Part shown: positions 37,123 to 45,925 of the stretch, piece after piece
How positions within the stretch are numbered: position 1 is the first letter of the stretch
Layout: each line of letters begins with the position of its first letter
Position numbers and translations under genes: made by a program
Assembly (NCBI RefSeq): GCF_030408415.1
Contig: NZ_CP046976.1
Span: 310,001 to 374,000 of the forward strand
Origin: Corynebacterium appendicis CIP 107643
Lineage (GTDB): Bacteria; Actinomycetota; Actinomycetes; Mycobacteriales; Mycobacteriaceae
Direction of reading: 5' to 3'
Length of the DNA: 64,000 nucleotides
Notes under the pieces: model-generated
Told to the model about the DNA's origin: nothing
Databases searched by the model: none
The model's input: the letters and a program-made list of their open reading frames with translations, nothing else

Positions 37123-37163
37123 TTCGGTTCGATGGAACCGAATCTCTTGAGCGGCAGTCTAAG
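37123..37163 (+). promoter_or_regulatory. ECF-like promoter / dyad before the ESX-linked operon
   Basis: TTCGGTTC (37123-37130) and GAACCGAA (37135-37142) form a dyad. GGAACC (37134-37139) and AGTCTAAG (37156-37163) are spaced like the elements at 33369 and 33392, and a GTGGAAG follows in both. The T run of a terminator is missing, so I favour a promoter over a glmM terminator. Confidence 0.5.
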
Positions 37164-37218
37164 TCTGTGGAAGATGATGGCTGCCGCTTTTTGCGGCTTC
37201 AACCACGCTGGGGGAGTG

Positions 37219-37527
37219 ATGAGTGTGGCCGAGCAGTTGCACATGGAACCGGACGAGCTCCGGGCAGTTTTGACATCGAAGATCAGTAGCTACAACGATG
37301 CCATCGACCGGCTGCAGGAAGTGAAACCTGCAATGGACACCGCCGCGTTCGGGGAGGGGTTCGCCGATAACGGCGACAAGATTGCGGAAGCTGTGGGGCG
37401 TATTCACGAGCGGACGGTGGACCGCCTGCGCGCGCGGGTGGGCCAGTTCGAGGAGATGCTGAACCTCGTCGGTGACGTGGACGCGGCAGAGCTCGAGAAT
37501 GCAGCGAGGTTCAACCGCGATGTCTAA
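37219..37527 (+). CDS. Small helical protein, EspC-like T7SS target candidate
   Basis: 102 aa. It is almost entirely alpha-helical with a central break at 'AAFGEGFADNGDKIAEA'. The order of an N-terminal helix, FG..FA..G, then 'IHERTVDRLRARVGQFEEM' and a terminal D-x-x-E-L-E-N-A-A-R-F resembles the actinobacterial EspC-like / 'type VII secretion target' family, though no WXG motif is present. No signal peptide. It is the first of three overlapping genes behind an ECF-like promoter that matches the one before esxU-esxT. Function as an ESX-4 substrate or chaperone is inference. Confidence 0.55.
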   Translation: MSVAEQLHMEPDELRAVLTSKISSYNDAIDRLQEVKPAMDTAAFGEGFADNGDKIAEAVGRIHERTVDRLRARVGQFEEMLNLVGDVDAAELENAARFNRDV

Positions 37528-39085
37528 CACGAAGCTCAAGGAGGGCCTCGGGGAGATTGCCCGCGAGGTCGCTGTGCTGCCGGGGATCATGCTCGCGGAC
37601 GTGGCGCTCGTGGGGGAGAAGACCCTGTCGATCGCAGCGAAGATCGATAAGACGAACGGTCTGGATTTCTCCGCCGTCTCACAGGAAATAGGGCAGTTGA
37701 ATCCGAAGACGACGCTCGCGCCTTCCGCCGCGCCTGTCCCCGAAAGCCCGGCGGGCCTCGTCGGTGCCCTCGCCGCAGTGCCGATGCTGACGGAGCTCAC
37801 TGCCGAGATGGAGGACTGGCTGGCCAGCGTCGGAGTGGCGGACCACGAAAACAACCTCGACGGCGAGCAGGGCACCCATTCCGATGCGCTGGATGACCTG
37901 CACTCCCAGTCGTGCGATTGCGCTGATTCGATCGAAGAGATCGACGCGTCAGCCGATTGTGGCATGCAGACCACTATCGACGTCATCCTCGACCTCATCG
38001 CCGCATTCAAGAATTGCCCGCTGGTCGACGTCGGCTCCACGGTCCTCGCCCCGATCCTCGAGGGATTGCTCTGCATCGAGGGCACAGTCGACGACCGCAA
38101 CAATTCGATCGGCGACTGCTACGACGGTTTGCGGCAGCTTTGCGACGACGCGGGGCAGACCACTCCTCCCGCCCCCAAGCACTACTCGCCGCCGGTCGCC
38201 GAGTGTCCGCCGCCGGCAGCGCCTGCGCCTGCCCCGGAGGCGTGCCCGACCACCCCGGAACAGACGGCCCCGACACCGACACCTGCCCCGCCGGCACCGG
38301 CACCACAGCCAGTGGCGCCGCAACCGGTGGCCGAATGCCCGCCGGAGCGAGCCCCGGCACCACCACCCGCACCTGAAACGGTGCCGAAGCCAGCTGCACC
38401 GGCACCGTCTCACACCACCGTTCCGGCGTCTGCGGGTCTGGGTGCGGGCGTGAATATCAACGTCACGATTGACGCAAATATCGACCTCGGATTGAACGGT
38501 GCTGTCGCGGAGGCACCTGCGGCACCGACGCTGCCGGCACAGTGCCCGGACCCGGTTATTCCCGCACCGCCAGCCGTCCCGCCGGTGGGGCCTGCCGGTG
38601 AGTGCGTGGTCAACCAGATCGTCGCCGGGCTGGAGGCCTTCGGCCAGTCGGTCGCGGAGTGCCTCGAGCAGATCGAGTGCCCGGTCGAACCGGCAGACGA
38701 CTGCCCGGAACCCGAACCTGAGCCAGAGCCCGAACCAACGCCGGAGCCTGAGTGTCCGGAGGAGACACCGGAACCTGAACCGGAACCAGCTCCGAAGCCT
38801 GAGCCGGAACCGGAACCTGAGCCGGTGTCCCAGCCCGAGTGCGAGGAGGGGACAATCAAGCCGCCCGCGGAGCTGGCTGAAGTGAAGGAGCCGCCGCCGC
38901 CGAAGAAAGGGCTCGTGGAGCCTGCCATCGCCGTGAGCGGCGAGGACGGGGCACAGGCGGAGCAACCAGTGGAGCAACAACCAACGGAGCAATCGGCGGA
39001 TACAGCAGCGGAGCAACCGCCAAATGACGCGCAGCCTGAGGATCAGGGCGAGCAGCACAGGGCACGCAAAACAGGGGGATGGTAA
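37520..39085 (+). CDS. Cys-, Pro- and Glu-rich protein of unknown function
   Basis: 521 aa. The N-terminal ~210 residues look globular and helical, with cysteines at irregular spacing (for example 'SQSCDCADS', 'LLCIEG', 'RQLCDD'). Then come Pro/Ala stretches with repeated 'ECPP', a short conserved-looking patch 'GAGVNINVTIDANIDLGL', another Cys segment ('VAECLEQIECPVE') and a long Pro-Glu repeat. The C-terminus is Gln/Glu-rich. No signal peptide is visible, so export, if any, would need another route such as type VII. It overlaps both neighbours. I do not recognise a family. Confidence 0.6.
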   Translation: MSNTKLKEGLGEIAREVAVLPGIMLADVALVGEKTLSIAAKIDKTNGLDFSAVSQEIGQLNPKTTLAPSAAPVPESPAGLVGALAAVPMLTELTAEMEDWLASVGVADHENNLDGEQGTHSDALDDLHSQSCDCADSIEEIDASADCGMQTTIDVILDLIAAFKNCPLVDVGSTVLAPILEGLLCIEGTVDDRNNSIGDCYDGLRQLCDDAGQTTPPAPKHYSPPVAECPPPAAPAPAPEACPTTPEQTAPTPTPAPPAPAPQPVAPQPVAECPPERAPAPPPAPETVPKPAAPAPSHTTVPASAGLGAGVNINVTIDANIDLGLNGAVAEAPAAPTLPAQCPDPVIPAPPAVPPVGPAGECVVNQIVAGLEAFGQSVAECLEQIECPVEPADDCPEPEPEPEPEPTPEPECPEETPEPEPEPAPKPEPEPEPEPVSQPECEEGTIKPPAELAEVKEPPPPKKGLVEPAIAVSGEDGAQAEQPVEQQPTEQSADTAAEQPPNDAQPEDQGEQHRARKTGGW

Positions 39086-39333
39086 TGGATTTCCAGCAGT
39101 TCGCGGAACAATTCAAGGAGCGCACGGCGCGGCGCATGGTCGAATTTGAAAGGGTGCTCAAAGAAAGCCAGCGGCAAATGGAGCAAGCGGCGCGGCAGCA
39201 GGCCGCCGTGCACGAAATGAACATCCAGAAACCGCCCGCGCCGACACCGCGCGGAACATACCGTGGGGTCAGGCACGGGCGGGTGCAGGGGGTTCTCCGG
39301 AAGGAAGGGCCTACCGAGCAGCGGCCGGTCTAG
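39085..39333 (+). CDS. Small basic protein, third gene of the ESX-linked operon
   Basis: 82 aa. The start overlaps the stop of the preceding gene (TAATG). Residues 1-~45 form an amphipathic, Gln/Glu/Arg-rich helix ('FKERTARRMVEFERVLKE'), followed by a Pro-containing basic tail. The charge pattern complements the acidic partner upstream, so it may bind it. No known family. Confidence 0.55.
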   Translation: MDFQQFAEQFKERTARRMVEFERVLKESQRQMEQAARQQAAVHEMNIQKPPAPTPRGTYRGVRHGRVQGVLRKEGPTEQRPV

Positions 39334-39351
39334 CGGAGCGAGGGGCGGGGG

Positions 39352-40203
39352 CTAGAAGAGGCCCTTCGCGTCGCCGCGGGCGAAGTCGGCGCGGTCTGCG
39401 AGCTCCTTGCCGTAGACGGACTCGACGCCCTTGCCTTCAGCATCCATCTCCGAGTAGTCGGAGTAGGCCTTGTCGCCGTTGAGCTGGTGCAGCAGGAAGC
39501 CGGTGACCAGGCCACGGACAGTCTCCTGGACGCTGGCCTTCGAGCGGCCCTGGCCCAGCAGGAATTTTTTGAAGCCGTCCTCGCTGAAGGATTTCTGGTT
39601 GCCGTCCTCGACCGTGCGGTACGCGACGGGGCCGGACCAGTTGAACGCCAGCTTCGCCGGGTTGCCCGGGTCGAAAATGGCGTCGGCATCCTCGTCCGGG
39701 CCGATGATCAGGCCGGGCAGGAACAGGGTACGGGCGGCGTCGTTCGCCGAGGGGGCGACAGAGGCCGGGTAGATCGGCGCGACGGCCTTGACTTTCTCGT
39801 TGTTCACGGACGCCAGGACAGCGCAGCCGCCGCCCATGCCGTGGCCGATCACGCCGAGCTTGCCCGGGCTGACGGTGGTGTTGCCGTTGCCCAGCTTCAC
39901 ACCACCGAGAATTTGCAGTGCCGTTTCCAGGTCGGCGGCGAAACCGGCGTGGTTCGGCTTGAAGCCGCACTCTGTGTCGGGGGCGGCCACGGCAATGCCC
40001 CAGCTGGCCAGGTGGCGCAGGGTCTTCTCGTAATCATCGGCGCTCTTCATCCAGTCGTGGCCGAATGCGACGCCGGGGACGGCCGTGCCGTCGGCAGGCA
40101 CGTACACCTTGCCGGGCAGGCCGGTGTAGCCGAGGTCGCCTTCCATGACCCGGTGGGGGCCACGCTTGGACAGTTCGCTGAGCTTCTTCAACTTCGCAGA
40201 CAC
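39352..40203 (-). CDS. Alpha/beta hydrolase-fold protein without nucleophile serine
   Basis: 283 aa from the GTG at 40203, 7 nt after a TATCCT box. The fold resembles dienelactone hydrolase/PET hydrolase-like proteins: 'GVAFGHDWMKSADDY' (oxyanion region), 'GHGMGGGCAVLASV' (elbow) and 'LIIGPDEDADAIFDP'. In the elbow the serine of G-x-S-x-G is replaced by Gly122, read clearly in the DNA (GGCCACGGCATGGGC). A catalytically dead member or one with another function is therefore likely. No signal peptide. It is transcribed divergently from glmS. Confidence 0.75.
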   Translation of the reverse strand: MSAKLKKLSELSKRGPHRVMEGDLGYTGLPGKVYVPADGTAVPGVAFGHDWMKSADDYEKTLRHLASWGIAVAAPDTECGFKPNHAGFAADLETALQILGGVKLGNGNTTVSPGKLGVIGHGMGGGCAVLASVNNEKVKAVAPIYPASVAPSANDAARTLFLPGLIIGPDEDADAIFDPGNPAKLAFNWSGPVAYRTVEDGNQKSFSEDGFKKFLLGQGRSKASVQETVRGLVTGFLLHQLNGDKAYSDYSEMDAEGKGVESVYGKELADRADFARGDAKGLF

Positions 40204-40358
40204 GAAGAACAGGATACTGCATCGACTCCGGCGGGCGGGGCAGATCACGTCCGATTGCGCGGGGCGGACGTAAACGAAGCGACCGGAATCCAGACTCGGT
40301 GGGCCTGTGCTGAAGTTGGTGTGAAGCATAATTTGTCGTATGCATTATCCTTATCTGC

Positions 40359-42230
40359 ATGTGTGGAATCGTGGGATACGTAGGTAATCAGCAGGGCCTG
40401 CCGATCGCGCTCGAGGCGCTGCGCAGGATGGAGTACCGCGGTTACGACTCGGCGGGTATCGCAGTCGTAGGCAGCGGCGAGATGAATATCGCCAAGCGCG
40501 CAGGCAAACTTCAAAACCTCGAAGACAAGATCGCTGAGATCGGCGAGGATTCGCTGAGTGGCACGACCGCGATCGGTCACACCCGTTGGGCCACCCACGG
40601 CCGCCCGACGGACGAGAACGCGCACCCGCACCTGTCCTACGACGGCCGTGCGGCGATCGTCCACAACGGCATCATCGAGAACTTCGCCCCGCTGCGCGCC
40701 GAGCTTGAGCGCGAGGGCATCGAGCTGGCGTCCGACACTGATTCCGAGGTCGCGGCGCACCTCGTCGCACGCGCGTACAACGGTGTCGACGAAGGCTCCA
40801 CCAAGGGCGACTTCGAGGCCTCCGCGCTGAAGGTGCTCAACCGTCTCGAGGGAGCCTTCACCCTGCTGTTCACCCACGCCGACCACCCAGAAAAGATCGT
40901 CGCCGCCCGCCGTTCCACCCCGCTGATGGTGGGCGTCGGCGAAAGCGAAATGTTCCTCGGCTCCGACGTCGCGGCATTCATCGAGCACACCAAGGACGCA
41001 GTCGAGCTCGAGTCCGACTCCGTCGTGGTGATCACCGCCGACGAGTACAAGGTCCTCAACTTCGACGGCACCCCGGGCACGGGCAAGCCGTTCACCATCG
41101 ACTGGGACCTCGAAGCTGCAGAGAAGGGCGGCTACGACTCCTTCATGATGAAGGAGATCTACGAGCAGCCCGCAGCTGTCCGCGACACGCTCGCCGGCCA
41201 CTGGGACGGCCAGCGCATCGTGCTGGACGAGAACTCCATCACCGAGGCCGAGCTCAAGGCTTTCGACCAAGTCTTCGTCGTGGCCTGCGGTTCCGCCTAC
41301 CACTCGGGTCTGGCGGCGAAGTACGCGATCGAGCACTGGGTGCGCATCCCGGTGCAGATCGAGGTGGCTTCCGAGTTCCGCTACCGCGACCCGGTGCTCG
41401 ACGAGCGCACCCTGGTGCTGGCAATCTCCCAGTCCGGCGAGACCGCCGACACCCTAGAGGCCGTCCGCCACGCCAAGACGCAGGGCGCGAAGGTGCTCGC
41501 AGTCTGCAACACCAACGGCTCCCAGATCCCGCGCGAGTCCGACGCGGTGCTCTACACCCACGCCGGCCCAGAAATCGGCGTGGCCTCCACGAAGGCGTTC
41601 CTGGCGCAGGTGGCGGCGAACTACATCGTCGGCCTGGCGCTCGCGCAGGCGAAAGGCACGAAGTACCCGGACGAGATCCACGCGATCTGGGACGAGCTCG
41701 AGGCCATCCCGGAGAAGGTCGAGCAGGCGCTGGCCAATCAGGAGGAGTGCGAGCGCATCGCCGAGACCCTCGGCGCCGTGCAGACCATGCTCTTCCTCGG
41801 CCGCGGCGTCGGCTACCCGATCGCGCTCGAGGGCGCGCTGAAGCTCAAGGAGCTTGCCTACATCCACGCGGAGGGCTTCGCCGCAGGCGAGCTCAAGCAC
41901 GGCCCGATCGCGCTGATCGAGGACGACCTGCCGGTCGTGGTCATTGTGCCGAGCCCGCGCGGAGTGTCCCAGCTGCACTCCAAGATCGTCTCTAATATCC
42001 AGGAGATCCGCGCCCGCGGCGCGAAGACGATCGTCATCGCGGAGGAAGGCGACACCGCTGTCGAGCCGTACGCGAACTGGCTGCTGCGCATCCCGCAGTC
42101 CCCGACGATCATGCAGCCGCTTTTGGCCACCGTCCCGCTGCAGTTCCTGGCCGCGTTCATCGCGGAGCAGTGCGGCAACGAGGACATCGACAAGCCGCGC
42201 AACCTGGCCAAGTCGGTCACCGTCGAATAA
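40359..42230 (+). CDS. glmS: Glutamine-fructose-6-phosphate aminotransferase
   Basis: 623 aa. It makes glucosamine-6-phosphate from fructose-6-phosphate and glutamine, the first step to UDP-GlcNAc. The class II amidotransferase domain starts with the catalytic Cys2 ('MCGIVGYVGNQQG'); two SIS domains follow ('VACGSAYHSGLAAKYAIE', 'SQSGETADTLEAVR'), and the C-terminus ends 'NLAKSVTVE'. The leader is very short. No glmS ribozyme is expected in this phylum and none is seen. Confidence 0.97.
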   Translation: MCGIVGYVGNQQGLPIALEALRRMEYRGYDSAGIAVVGSGEMNIAKRAGKLQNLEDKIAEIGEDSLSGTTAIGHTRWATHGRPTDENAHPHLSYDGRAAIVHNGIIENFAPLRAELEREGIELASDTDSEVAAHLVARAYNGVDEGSTKGDFEASALKVLNRLEGAFTLLFTHADHPEKIVAARRSTPLMVGVGESEMFLGSDVAAFIEHTKDAVELESDSVVVITADEYKVLNFDGTPGTGKPFTIDWDLEAAEKGGYDSFMMKEIYEQPAAVRDTLAGHWDGQRIVLDENSITEAELKAFDQVFVVACGSAYHSGLAAKYAIEHWVRIPVQIEVASEFRYRDPVLDERTLVLAISQSGETADTLEAVRHAKTQGAKVLAVCNTNGSQIPRESDAVLYTHAGPEIGVASTKAFLAQVAANYIVGLALAQAKGTKYPDEIHAIWDELEAIPEKVEQALANQEECERIAETLGAVQTMLFLGRGVGYPIALEGALKLKELAYIHAEGFAAGELKHGPIALIEDDLPVVVIVPSPRGVSQLHSKIVSNIQEIRARGAKTIVIAEEGDTAVEPYANWLLRIPQSPTIMQPLLATVPLQFLAAFIAEQCGNEDIDKPRNLAKSVTVE

Positions 42231-42271
42231 GCCCACCCCCGCACAACCAGAACAGGTAGCCACGCCCCGGA

Positions 42272-42931
42272 ATGCTTCACGCCATCCAGTTCGCGTTCGT
42301 CGATTCGATCAACCTGCTGTTGATTGGCGTGATCGTCGCTGTCGGCGTGATGGTGCCCCGGGGCAGCCGCAGGTATGCCAAGACCACGGCGCTGCTGATC
42401 GCGGGCGACTGGTGCGGCGTGGCCGCGCTGGCCTTCCTCATGCTCGTCGTCTTCGACGGGCTGGGGGATGTGGTCCAGCGCTTCGTCGAAGGGCCCGTCT
42501 TCGGCATCCTGTTGATTGCCACAGGCGTTCTCACCGGCCTGCTCGCCCTGCGCGGCGGGGACAATTCAGGCCTGGTCAACCGGATTCTCGAGCCGCTGAA
42601 GACCCCGTCGGCGAAGACAGTCGTGGTCGGTTTTGTGCTCGGCCTGATCCAGTCGGCGACGTCGGTGCCGTTCTACGGTGGCCTCGCCGTGCTGTCCGCC
42701 GCTGGTGTGGATGTCGTGGTGCGGTACGCATTCCTGGTGCTCTACGCCACGATCGCGCTCAGTTTGCCCACGCTGTGCGCGCTCGCCGTCGGCTGGGTGC
42801 GCCGGGCGCCGCAGAGCCCTGCCGGCCGCGCATTCGCTGCCGCGCGCGAGAATTCGGAGAAGGTCTCGCTGGGCGCCACGTGGGCCGTCGCGCTGCTGCT
42901 CGTCGTGCTGGGTACCATCCACATGGTGTAG
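42272..42931 (+). CDS. Hypothetical integral membrane protein
   Basis: 219 aa with about six hydrophobic segments and a short basic loop near residue 175. The pattern resembles small transporter-like proteins of the GAP/LysE type, but no diagnostic motif is present. It sits between glmS and alr, 25 bp before alr, so a link to cell-wall precursor supply is possible by position only. Confidence 0.6.
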   Translation: MLHAIQFAFVDSINLLLIGVIVAVGVMVPRGSRRYAKTTALLIAGDWCGVAALAFLMLVVFDGLGDVVQRFVEGPVFGILLIATGVLTGLLALRGGDNSGLVNRILEPLKTPSAKTVVVGFVLGLIQSATSVPFYGGLAVLSAAGVDVVVRYAFLVLYATIALSLPTLCALAVGWVRRAPQSPAGRAFAAARENSEKVSLGATWAVALLLVVLGTIHMV

Positions 42932-42955
42932 CGCGGCAGTGGCACAATACTTTCC

Positions 42956-44077
42956 ATGAGTTCTTCTGTCGTGCGCGTTGATCTGGGCGCGGTCGCGCAC
43001 AATACGCGCCTCATCAAAGAGCAGCTGGGGGACACGCGCCTCATGTGCGTGGTCAAGGCCGACGCGTACAACCACGGCGCGGACCGCGTCGTTCCCGTCA
43101 TGGACACCGCCGGCGCGGACGCGTTCGGGGTGGCCACATTCGACGAGGCGCGCCGCGTGCGCGAGCTCACCGACAAGCCGGTCCTCGCGTGGCTGTGGGA
43201 GCCGGGGGAGGAGATTCCGGAAGAAGTCGAGATCGCCGTCCCGGGCATGGAGCATCTCGCGTGGCTCACCGAGCACCCCGTCGATACGCCGGTGCACATC
43301 ATGGTGGATACGGGCATGAACCGCTCGGGCCTCGATGAGGACGACTGGGAACGCGCTTTCGCGCAGGCGCACTCGTCCGGGATCGACGTCGTGGGGGTCA
43401 TGTCGCACCTCGCGTGCGCGGACGAGCCGGAGCATCCGCACAACGCGGAACAGACGGCGGCGTTCGAGCGCGCGATTGCTGCCGCCCGCAGCGCGGGGCT
43501 CGCCCTAACGCGCAACCACCTGGCCAATTCGCCGGGCACGCTCACCAGCACGTCGCTTGCTTTCGACCAGGTCCGCGCCGGAGTCGCGTTGTACGGTCTC
43601 AATCCCGTCGCGGAGAGCAGCGACACGCTTATCGACGCCGCCTTGTTCACCCCCGCCATGACCTGGTCCGCCGGAATCACTGCGGTGAAGCAAATCGGTG
43701 CAGGCGAAGGCGCCAGCTACGGACTGACCTGGACTGCGCCGGCTGACGGCTGGACTGCCGTTGTCCCGGTGGGCTACGCCGACGGGCTGCACCGTTCATG
43801 GCAGGACGCCGTCGAGGTGACCGTTGACGGGGTCCGCTACCCGCAGGTCGGTCGGGTGTGCATGGACCAGTTCATCGTCTGGCTCGGCGATAACGAACAC
43901 AACGTGGCCGTCGGTGACGAGGCAGTCATTTTCGGCCAGGGCGGCATGAGCGCCGCTGAGCTGGCGGACCGCGCCGGGACGATCCACTATGAAGTGGTGT
44001 GCGCGCCGCATGGACGGGTGCGCCGGGAATATGTGGGCACAGGGGACGTCGATAAGCGAAAGGACGAGGTGCGATGA
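42956..44077 (+). CDS. alr: Alanine racemase
   Basis: 373 aa. It converts L-alanine to D-alanine for peptidoglycan, using PLP. The PLP lysine is Lys34 ('CVVKADAYNHGA'); the second catalytic tyrosine lies in the C-terminal beta domain near 'GEGASYGLTW', and 'GRVCMDQFIV' is the other family motif. Its stop overlaps tsaE (ATGA). Confidence 0.96.
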   Translation: MSSSVVRVDLGAVAHNTRLIKEQLGDTRLMCVVKADAYNHGADRVVPVMDTAGADAFGVATFDEARRVRELTDKPVLAWLWEPGEEIPEEVEIAVPGMEHLAWLTEHPVDTPVHIMVDTGMNRSGLDEDDWERAFAQAHSSGIDVVGVMSHLACADEPEHPHNAEQTAAFERAIAAARSAGLALTRNHLANSPGTLTSTSLAFDQVRAGVALYGLNPVAESSDTLIDAALFTPAMTWSAGITAVKQIGAGEGASYGLTWTAPADGWTAVVPVGYADGLHRSWQDAVEVTVDGVRYPQVGRVCMDQFIVWLGDNEHNVAVGDEAVIFGQGGMSAAELADRAGTIHYEVVCAPHGRVRREYVGTGDVDKRKDEVR

Positions 44078-44574
44078 AACCACCGTTCACGGAGAAGGGA
44101 ACGGTCGAGTGCGATACCGCGGAGGACACGAAAGCCTTCGGTGAGCGCCTCGGCGCGGCGCTGGAAGCCGGCGACGTGGTGATTCTGGACGGCCCGCTGG
44201 GCGCGGGCAAGACCACGCTGACCCAGGGAATCGCGAAGGGCATGGGGGTCAAAGGGCGGGTGACCAGCCCGACTTTCATCATCGCGCGGGAACATAAGGC
44301 GCAGGAAAGCGGGCACCCCGCGCTCGTGCACGTGGACGCGTACCGTCTGCTCGACAGCGTCGGCGGCACGGGCGCGGTGGATCCACTGGGCGAGCTCGAC
44401 GCCCTCGACCTGGACACGGAACTGACCGATTCTGTCGTCGTCGCCGAGTGGGGCGGCGGGCTCGTCGAACAGATCGCGACGCGTTACTTGCTGGTGGAAC
44501 TCGACCGCGAGACGCGCGCGAACGAGGACCCCGAATCGCAGGGTCGCATTATCTCGTGGACGCCGTCCGAGTAG
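44074..44574 (+). CDS. tsaE: tRNA t6A modification ATPase TsaE
   Basis: 166 aa. TsaE works with TsaB and TsaD to place threonylcarbamoyl on A37 of tRNAs. The Walker A 'GPLGAGKTTLTQG' and the motif 'RVTSPTFIIAREH' are conserved; 'VHVDAYRLLD' follows. It is coupled to alr by a 4-bp overlap. The tsaB and tsaD genes are close by. Confidence 0.94.
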   Translation: MKPPFTEKGTVECDTAEDTKAFGERLGAALEAGDVVILDGPLGAGKTTLTQGIAKGMGVKGRVTSPTFIIAREHKAQESGHPALVHVDAYRLLDSVGGTGAVDPLGELDALDLDTELTDSVVVAEWGGGLVEQIATRYLLVELDRETRANEDPESQGRIISWTPSE

Positions 44575-44584
44575 TGTTGTGGCC

Positions 44585-45136
44585 ATGCTCAAGCTCACAG
44601 GTGCCCAAAAAGGCTGGTTCGCAATCGTCGTCGCGCTGTGGATCATCGCTCTCGCCGCGATGGTCTTCGTGCTGCCGAAAATGAGCTCGAGCTCGTCGAC
44701 CCCGGCTCCCGCCGCTGCCGGCTCCGAGTCCGGTTCGCTCGCCGCGACGCTGAGCGAGATGGTCCCGCCGGAAAATGACGCTGTCGCCGCGGAAATGCTC
44801 GACCTGCGCCGCGTCTACGGTGACGAGATCACAGCATTCGTCCCGGTGTGTTCCGAGGAGCCGAAGGAGCTTATCGACGCCAAGCTCGAGGCCGCCGGCG
44901 ATGTCGCCGACGAGGTCGACCTGGACAGCGACAATAACTACATGCTGCTGGCGAAGGACCCGCAGGCCGGCGTGGATTCCGTCGACGCCGTGCCGTCCGA
45001 CGTGATGGACCTGTGCAACCAGAACTACTTCGACCAGTTCTTCAGCACCGAGCAGGGCTTCCCGGTGTACTGGGACGCTGGCGAGAACATCTGGCGCTTC
45101 GGCGTCCGCGTCGAGCCGGCCGCGCAGGCCCAGTAG
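44585..45136 (+). CDS. Membrane-anchored hypothetical protein
   Basis: 183 aa. A hydrophobic segment at residues 8-32 ('GWFAIVVALWIIALAAMVFV') looks like an uncleaved anchor; a Ser/Pro/Ala linker and a soluble, acidic extracytoplasmic domain follow. Two cysteines in the domain ('VPVCSEEP' and 'MDLCNQNY') could form a disulfide. The start could also be the GTG at 44579. It lies between tsaE and tsaB but seems unrelated to tRNA modification; similar proteins are found at this place in other corynebacteria. Confidence 0.6.
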   Translation: MLKLTGAQKGWFAIVVALWIIALAAMVFVLPKMSSSSSTPAPAAAGSESGSLAATLSEMVPPENDAVAAEMLDLRRVYGDEITAFVPVCSEEPKELIDAKLEAAGDVADEVDLDSDNNYMLLAKDPQAGVDSVDAVPSDVMDLCNQNYFDQFFSTEQGFPVYWDAGENIWRFGVRVEPAAQAQ

Positions 45137-45154
45137 TTACCCTTGAGCGGCAGC

Positions 45155-45925
45155 ATGATCGTCCTCGCCATCGACACCGCCACCACCGACCTTGTGGCCG
45201 GTCTGGTGGAGGTGCGCGACGGCCACACGAAGCCTGAAGCGTCGTCTCCGCGTGAGATGTCAGTGCTCGCTGAGCGCATCCTTGCGACGCGCTCCCACAA
45301 CGAGCTGCTCGTGCCCACTGTGACGGAGCTGCTCGCTGAAGCCAGCCTGGAATTCACCGACCTCGGTGCCGTCGTCGTCGGCTGCGGCCCGGGCCCCTTC
45401 ACTGGCCTGCGCGTTGGCATGGCCACGGCCTCCGCGTTCGGCCAGGCCCTCGGCGTTCCCGTCCACGGCGTGTGCACCCATGACGCGGTGGCCGCGCTGA
45501 TTGCCGACGGCGCTTCCGCCGATACGGTGTCCTCTTTGGTCGTCACCGATGCCCGCCGCCGCGAGGTCTACTGGGCGCACTACCGCGGGGAGGAGCGCAT
45601 CGCCGGCCCCGACGTGGTCGCGCCCGCGGCCTTGAGCATCGGCGGCAGCGCCGAGGACAATACCGTCGACGTGCTGAGCGTGCCGGAGAACCTCCGCGAG
45701 CAGGTCGCCGCCGCCGGCATTGAGGCTGGCACCGTCACCTATGTCGCGCCGCGCCCGGCTGGGCTTGTCGCCGTCGCCGATCTGTCCGCAGTACCGGAAC
45801 CGCTCGTACCGCTGTACCTGCGCCGCCCCGACGCGAAAGAGCCCGCCCCGAAACCGAAGTCTCCGGCGATCCCGGATATTTCCGGCATTCGCAGTGCCGG
45901 TGCGGAAGCCGCAGAGGGGGAGTAG
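45155..45925 (+). CDS. tsaB: tRNA t6A modification protein TsaB
   Basis: 256 aa. TsaB is the non-catalytic partner of TsaD in t6A synthesis. The ASKHA-fold start 'MIVLAIDTATTDLVAGL' and 'VVGCGPGPFTGLRVGMATA' are characteristic. ATG 45155 gives the expected N-terminus; a TTG at 45143 would add four residues. A Pro/Lys-rich tail of ~35 residues extends the C-terminus. rimI starts at the stop codon. Confidence 0.93.
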   Translation: MIVLAIDTATTDLVAGLVEVRDGHTKPEASSPREMSVLAERILATRSHNELLVPTVTELLAEASLEFTDLGAVVVGCGPGPFTGLRVGMATASAFGQALGVPVHGVCTHDAVAALIADGASADTVSSLVVTDARRREVYWAHYRGEERIAGPDVVAPAALSIGGSAEDNTVDVLSVPENLREQVAAAGIEAGTVTYVAPRPAGLVAVADLSAVPEPLVPLYLRRPDAKEPAPKPKSPAIPDISGIRSAGAEAAEGE

